8,501 nt of DNA from Verrucomicrobiota bacterium. Its GTDB lineage: Bacteria > Verrucomicrobiota > Verrucomicrobiia > Verrucomicrobiales > Akkermansiaceae. Position numbers and translations under genes: made by a program. This document shows, one piece after another, positions 6,918 through 8,501 of the stretch; positions within the stretch are counted from its first letter, which is position 1, and the number at the start of each line of letters is the position of its first letter. The DNA lies in assembly GCA_026397695.1 (NCBI GenBank), contig JAPLUJ010000561.1, positions 1-8,501 of the forward strand. The letters run 5' to 3'. Below the pieces are notes generated by a model. That model was given only the letters and a program-made list of their open reading frames with translations. It made no database searches and was not told the DNA's origin.

Positions 6918-6937
6918 GATGGATGGGAGTGATGGGA
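6918..6937. repeat. Short TGATGGGA-type repeat downstream of the four-helix gene
   Basis: The stretch TGATGGATGGGAGTGATGGG repeats GATGG/ATGGG units and abuts the left edge of the relic hsdS tail. It resembles the ATGGGA units inside the four-helix-bundle gene at 7566-7589, so related microrepeats lie at both ends of that gene. It is too short to be sure it is more than low-complexity DNA. Confidence 0.4.
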
Positions 6938-6992
6938 CGGCATGTCTGTCATATAGGGTAGATCAGTCGGGGTTGGTGCTCCGTGGGACTCT

Positions 6993-7640
6993 TCATCTTT
7001 TTTTGTGATCGCGGTTTGCAAGGCGCACGCGGGTCATGCGCTCGCGTAGTCCGCCCTGTTCCACGAACTCCTTCTCCAAGGTTTTAAGCTGCTGGTCGAT
7101 GAGGAAATTGGTCTGGTGAATCAGGCAGATCGCGATGTTCGCCAGCACTTCCGGCGGGCGCGTCTCCATGAAATCACGATAGAGTTCGAACGTCTGGGGC
7201 GTTTTGCGCCCCAGACGGCGGACGAAACTCGCTTCTTTGGAAACCTTGTCCCAGATGACGTGATCCCGAACCCGCAGGAAATCCCGGTAATCAGCGAGCA
7301 GTTCTTCGAGGCTGGCACGCGCGACGTTGGTGAGCTTGATTTCCATTTCCTTGGAAGTCTGCGCGGCCTTGCTGCCTTCCAGGATGTTCTGTTTGCCGGA
7401 GCGCGCGGACTGGATCATTTGATCCACCGTGCGGTCGCCGCGCGAGAGATGCTTGTGCGCGAAACGGAACGTGATGTCGTAAATCACCTCGGCTTTCTGA
7501 AAGGAGAGCAGTGTCTGGTAGTCCCCGCGCGGCGGAAGCACCCGCTCGGGTCCCGGCTTCGAAGAATGGGAAGAATGGGACAAATGGGAGTCATGATTCC
7601 CATCATTCCCATGGTTCCCATTTGGCTTTTTGTCGCTCAT
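6993..7640 (-). CDS. Four-helix-bundle suffix-domain protein
   Basis: A 215-residue protein of the family related to the 23S rRNA intervening-sequence (S23-like) four-helix bundle. The molecular role of this family is unknown; members commonly lie inside or near restriction loci. Residues about 40-205 are helical, with the typical sequence LLSFQKAEVIYDITFRFA (44-61), then DQMIQSARSGKQNILEGS (73-90), EIKLTNVARASLEELLADY (100-118) and NFLIDQQLKTLE (178-189). Residues 7-27 are a low-complexity Gly/Asn then Ser/His tract made by a mirrored repeat. I chose ATG 7640 because the upstream in-frame ATG (7700) would read through the hsdS tail of the neighbouring gene; no Shine-Dalgarno is visible. It lies between two direct copies of the hsdS tail, 27 nt after the stop of the ORF6N fusion, in the same orientation. 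Confidence 0.85.
   Translation of the reverse strand: MSDKKPNGNHGNDGNHDSHLSHSSHSSKPGPERVLPPRGDYQTLLSFQKAEVIYDITFRFAHKHLSRGDRTVDQMIQSARSGKQNILEGSKAAQTSKEMEIKLTNVARASLEELLADYRDFLRVRDHVIWDKVSKEASFVRRLGRKTPQTFELYRDFMETRPPEVLANIAICLIHQTNFLIDQQLKTLEKEFVEQGGLRERMTRVRLANRDHKKR
7566..7621. repeat. Mirrored 9-nt-period repeat array inside the four-helix gene
   Basis: On the plus strand three ATGGGA units (7566, 7575, 7584) at an exact 9-nt period are followed, after an 8-nt centre, by three TCCCAT units (7598, 7607, 7616) at the same period. The six units pair outward from the centre, so the array can form an interrupted hairpin or cruciform. Being a multiple of three, the period keeps frame. The protein side reads GNH, GND, GNH, then DSH, LSH, SSH. 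Confidence 0.85.
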
Positions 7641-7659
7641 GATCGGCGGGAGGTGCGCT

Positions 7660-7760
7660 TCATCTCCTACAACAGTTCCTCCGCGTGCGCCTCGCGCCAC
7701 TTGGCGGTCAGGCTGCCGTCGAAGGCGCGGTGGAGAAGCGTTTGGAAGAGGGTTTCGAGG
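7660..7760. repeat. Direct repeat copy B of the hsdS 3' tail
   Basis: By eye about 85% identical to 6820-6917 in the same orientation, from TTCATCTCCT-CAACAGTTC to the TTTGGAAGAG / TTTGAAAAAG block. Copy B is in frame and forms the C-terminus of the ORF6N fusion. The two copies start 840 bp apart and bracket the four-helix gene, as a tandem duplication or an insertion by homologous recombination would leave. Confidence 0.8.
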
Positions 7761-8284
7761 GTGGCGGTGGAGGTGGTTTGTTGATTCGCTGCCTTTTCGA
7801 AATGGGTAACTTGGACGGCGAACTTCTCTCGCTGTTCCTTCGGTGGAGTTGGGATTTGGAGAGCTTGGAAGGTTGACTTGTTGATGATGGGAAGTGTCGT
7901 GGAAGAAGCACCGATGTTCACCTCGACGGCGCGGGGCGAGCGCAGGACGCTGGAAAGCATGGCGACTCCCTGCTCGGTGAAGGCGTAGGGGAGGTATTTA
8001 CGGTGCTGACCGCGCTTTAAGATCACAGTTTGTGATCTTAAAGCGCTGTCCATCTTATTTTCAGTGAGTTGGAACATGAAATCGGAAGGGAAACGGTCGG
8101 AGTTGCGTTGGGCAGCCTGGTTAATGACCCGCGTTTCCACCCCATAAAGCTCCGCGAGGTCCGAGTCGAGAATGACCTTTTCGTGGCGGAGGTAATGGAC
8201 GAGCGGCGCGATTTTCTCGGGCACGATGAGGCCGCTGACGATGGCGGGTGGGCACTTGGCGGGGGATTTCTTTTTCGCGGGCAT
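7667..8284 (-). CDS. ORF6N-domain protein fused to the C-terminal tail of a type I restriction HsdS
   Basis: The product (205 residues from ATG 8284) is a chimera. Residues about 22-124 are an ORF6N DNA-binding domain, as in phage and mobile-element proteins ([56 protein letters not shown]). At about residue 125 the sequence changes to a HsdS C-terminus ([48 protein letters not shown]), the last conserved helix region of a type I specificity subunit, without its target-recognition domains. It cannot act as a normal HsdS. The junction is near 7912. An upstream in-frame ATG (8302) adds MHTVHP; I prefer MPAKKK, with no Shine-Dalgarno to help. A strong perfect inverted repeat lies in the ORF6N part. 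It is divergent from the LysR gene. Confidence 0.85.
   Translation of the reverse strand: MPAKKKSPAKCPPAIVSGLIVPEKIAPLVHYLRHEKVILDSDLAELYGVETRVINQAAQRNSDRFPSDFMFQLTENKMDSALRSQTVILKRGQHRKYLPYAFTEQGVAMLSSVLRSPRAVEVNIGASSTTLPIINKSTFQALQIPTPPKEQREKFAVQVTHFEKAANQQTTSTATLETLFQTLLHRAFDGSLTAKWREAHAEELL
8012..8046. repeat. Perfect 16-bp inverted repeat inside the ORF6N coding region
   Basis: Arms GCGCTTTAAGATCACA (8012-8027) and TGTGATCTTAAAGCGC (8031-8046) are fully complementary, with a 3-nt loop GTT. The region encodes [11 protein letters not shown] of the ORF6N domain. No T-run follows on either strand, so it is not a canonical intrinsic terminator, but the mRNA hairpin would be very stable. Confidence 0.95.
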
Positions 8285-8363
8285 GGGGTGAACTGTGTGC
8301 ATTCAAGCCGGTTTGCTACGGGCTTGCAATGTTGAAATTCGCATGTAGGATGACTGAAAAGTC
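8285..8363. promoter_or_regulatory. Divergent promoter region between the ORF6N fusion and the LysR gene
   Basis: For LysR a possible sigma-70 promoter is TTGCAA (8324-8329), 16 nt, TAGGAT (8346-8351). This would put the transcript start only a few bases before ATG 8364, giving a nearly leaderless mRNA. A hairpin (8350-8365) overlaps the -10 and the start codon. For the ORF6N side no clear promoter is seen. LysR genes often repress themselves from such a divergent gap; that is inference. Confidence 0.35.
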
Positions 8364-8365
8364 AT
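8350..8365. promoter_or_regulatory. Inverted repeat overlapping the LysR start codon
   Basis: ATGACT-GAAA-AGTCAT is a perfect 6-bp inverted repeat with a GAAA centre; its right arm includes the first bases of ATG 8364. It could be an operator for a dimeric regulator or a stable GAAA-tetraloop hairpin that hides the start codon. Both are inference. Confidence 0.5.
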
Positions 8366-8501
8366 GTCACGCACACAGATCAAACTCAAGGGGCTATCGC
8401 TCGACCGCTTGGAAACGCTGTCCGGGATCGTGGCGCAGGGCGGCATCGCGCGGGCGGCGGGCGGGGATGCCAACCGGCAGAGCCAGTTCAGCCGGCAGTT
8501 G
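8364..8501 (+). CDS. LysR-type transcriptional regulator, N-terminal part (runs off window)
   Basis: The first 46 codons are seen. After MSRTQIKLKG the sequence LSLDRLETLSGIVAQGGIAR, AAGGDANRQSQFSRQL matches the LysR winged helix-turn-helix: the L-x-x-LETL start, the AA pair at the first helix end, and the S-x-F-SRQ-L recognition helix. GGDANRQSQ is somewhat unusual for the turn and second helix. The effector-binding domain is outside the window, so the ligand is unknown. It is divergent from the ORF6N fusion and may control it or its own gene. No Shine-Dalgarno is visible; the ATG is the first plausible start. Confidence 0.75.
   Translation, partial: MSRTQIKLKGLSLDRLETLSGIVAQGGIARAAGGDANRQSQFSRQL

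Noticed and set aside
6821..7021. A 66-codon minus-strand gene between the four-helix gene and the ATPase
   Set aside because: Its second half is the frameshifted hsdS tail and its first half is intergenic and repeat DNA; it is better described as a relic.
7566..7621. CRISPR-like array
   Set aside because: Units are only 6 nt with 3-nt spacers and a mirrored arrangement; there are no 25-40 nt repeats with unique spacers and no cas genes.

Overview
The window suggests a GC-rich Gram-negative bacterium. I would guess a verrucomicrobial or similar environmental lineage. The reasons are absent Shine-Dalgarno sequences, many short palindromic intergenic repeats, and ORF6N and four-helix-bundle suffix genes mixed with type I restriction pieces. 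This assignment is inference; no marker gene is present.

Left part (1-3118): a P1B-type heavy-metal ATPase on the minus strand, cut by the window edge but intact where visible, and a divergent plus-strand YhaM-like 3'-5' exoribonuclease (OB fold plus HD domain). This is core-like, high-GC DNA. Downstream lies a small chimeric gene (3228-3695). It joins a short helical domain to the C-terminal part of a DUF6036-like nucleotidyltransferase, with the catalytic half missing.

Middle (about 3840-6798): a visibly lower-GC block (about 38% G+C at 5641-5700 against 73% at 2101-2160). It holds a two-gene minus-strand operon. The first gene is a DUF3696-type ABC/OLD-like ATPase whose frame is interrupted by one in-frame TGA just before the signature motif. 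The second, 4 nt downstream, is a divergent PLD-like protein with an H-x-R-x4-D motif. This is the best candidate for an uncharacterised defence module. A purine-rich repeat marks its outer edge and a relic of a type I restriction specificity gene (hsdS) marks its upstream edge.

Right part (6820-8302): debris of a type I restriction locus on the minus strand. It contains an ORF6N domain fused in frame to the C-terminal tail of HsdS, a four-helix-bundle suffix protein with a mirrored 9-nt repeat in its N-terminus, and a second, frameshifted copy of the same hsdS tail. In the unshifted frame that relic would end in a TGA overlapping the ATPase ATG. This implies that the ATPase was once translationally coupled behind an hsdS gene. 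No hsdM or hsdR is in the window. The window ends in the first 46 codons of a divergent LysR-type regulator.

Taken together, the right two-thirds is a rearranged defence island in which type I restriction specificity tails were used repeatedly as recombination points. Expression of the ATPase/PLD pair probably depended on the upstream restriction genes. The in-frame TGA means that the ATPase is inactivated, is made by readthrough or as a split protein, or reflects a sequencing error.
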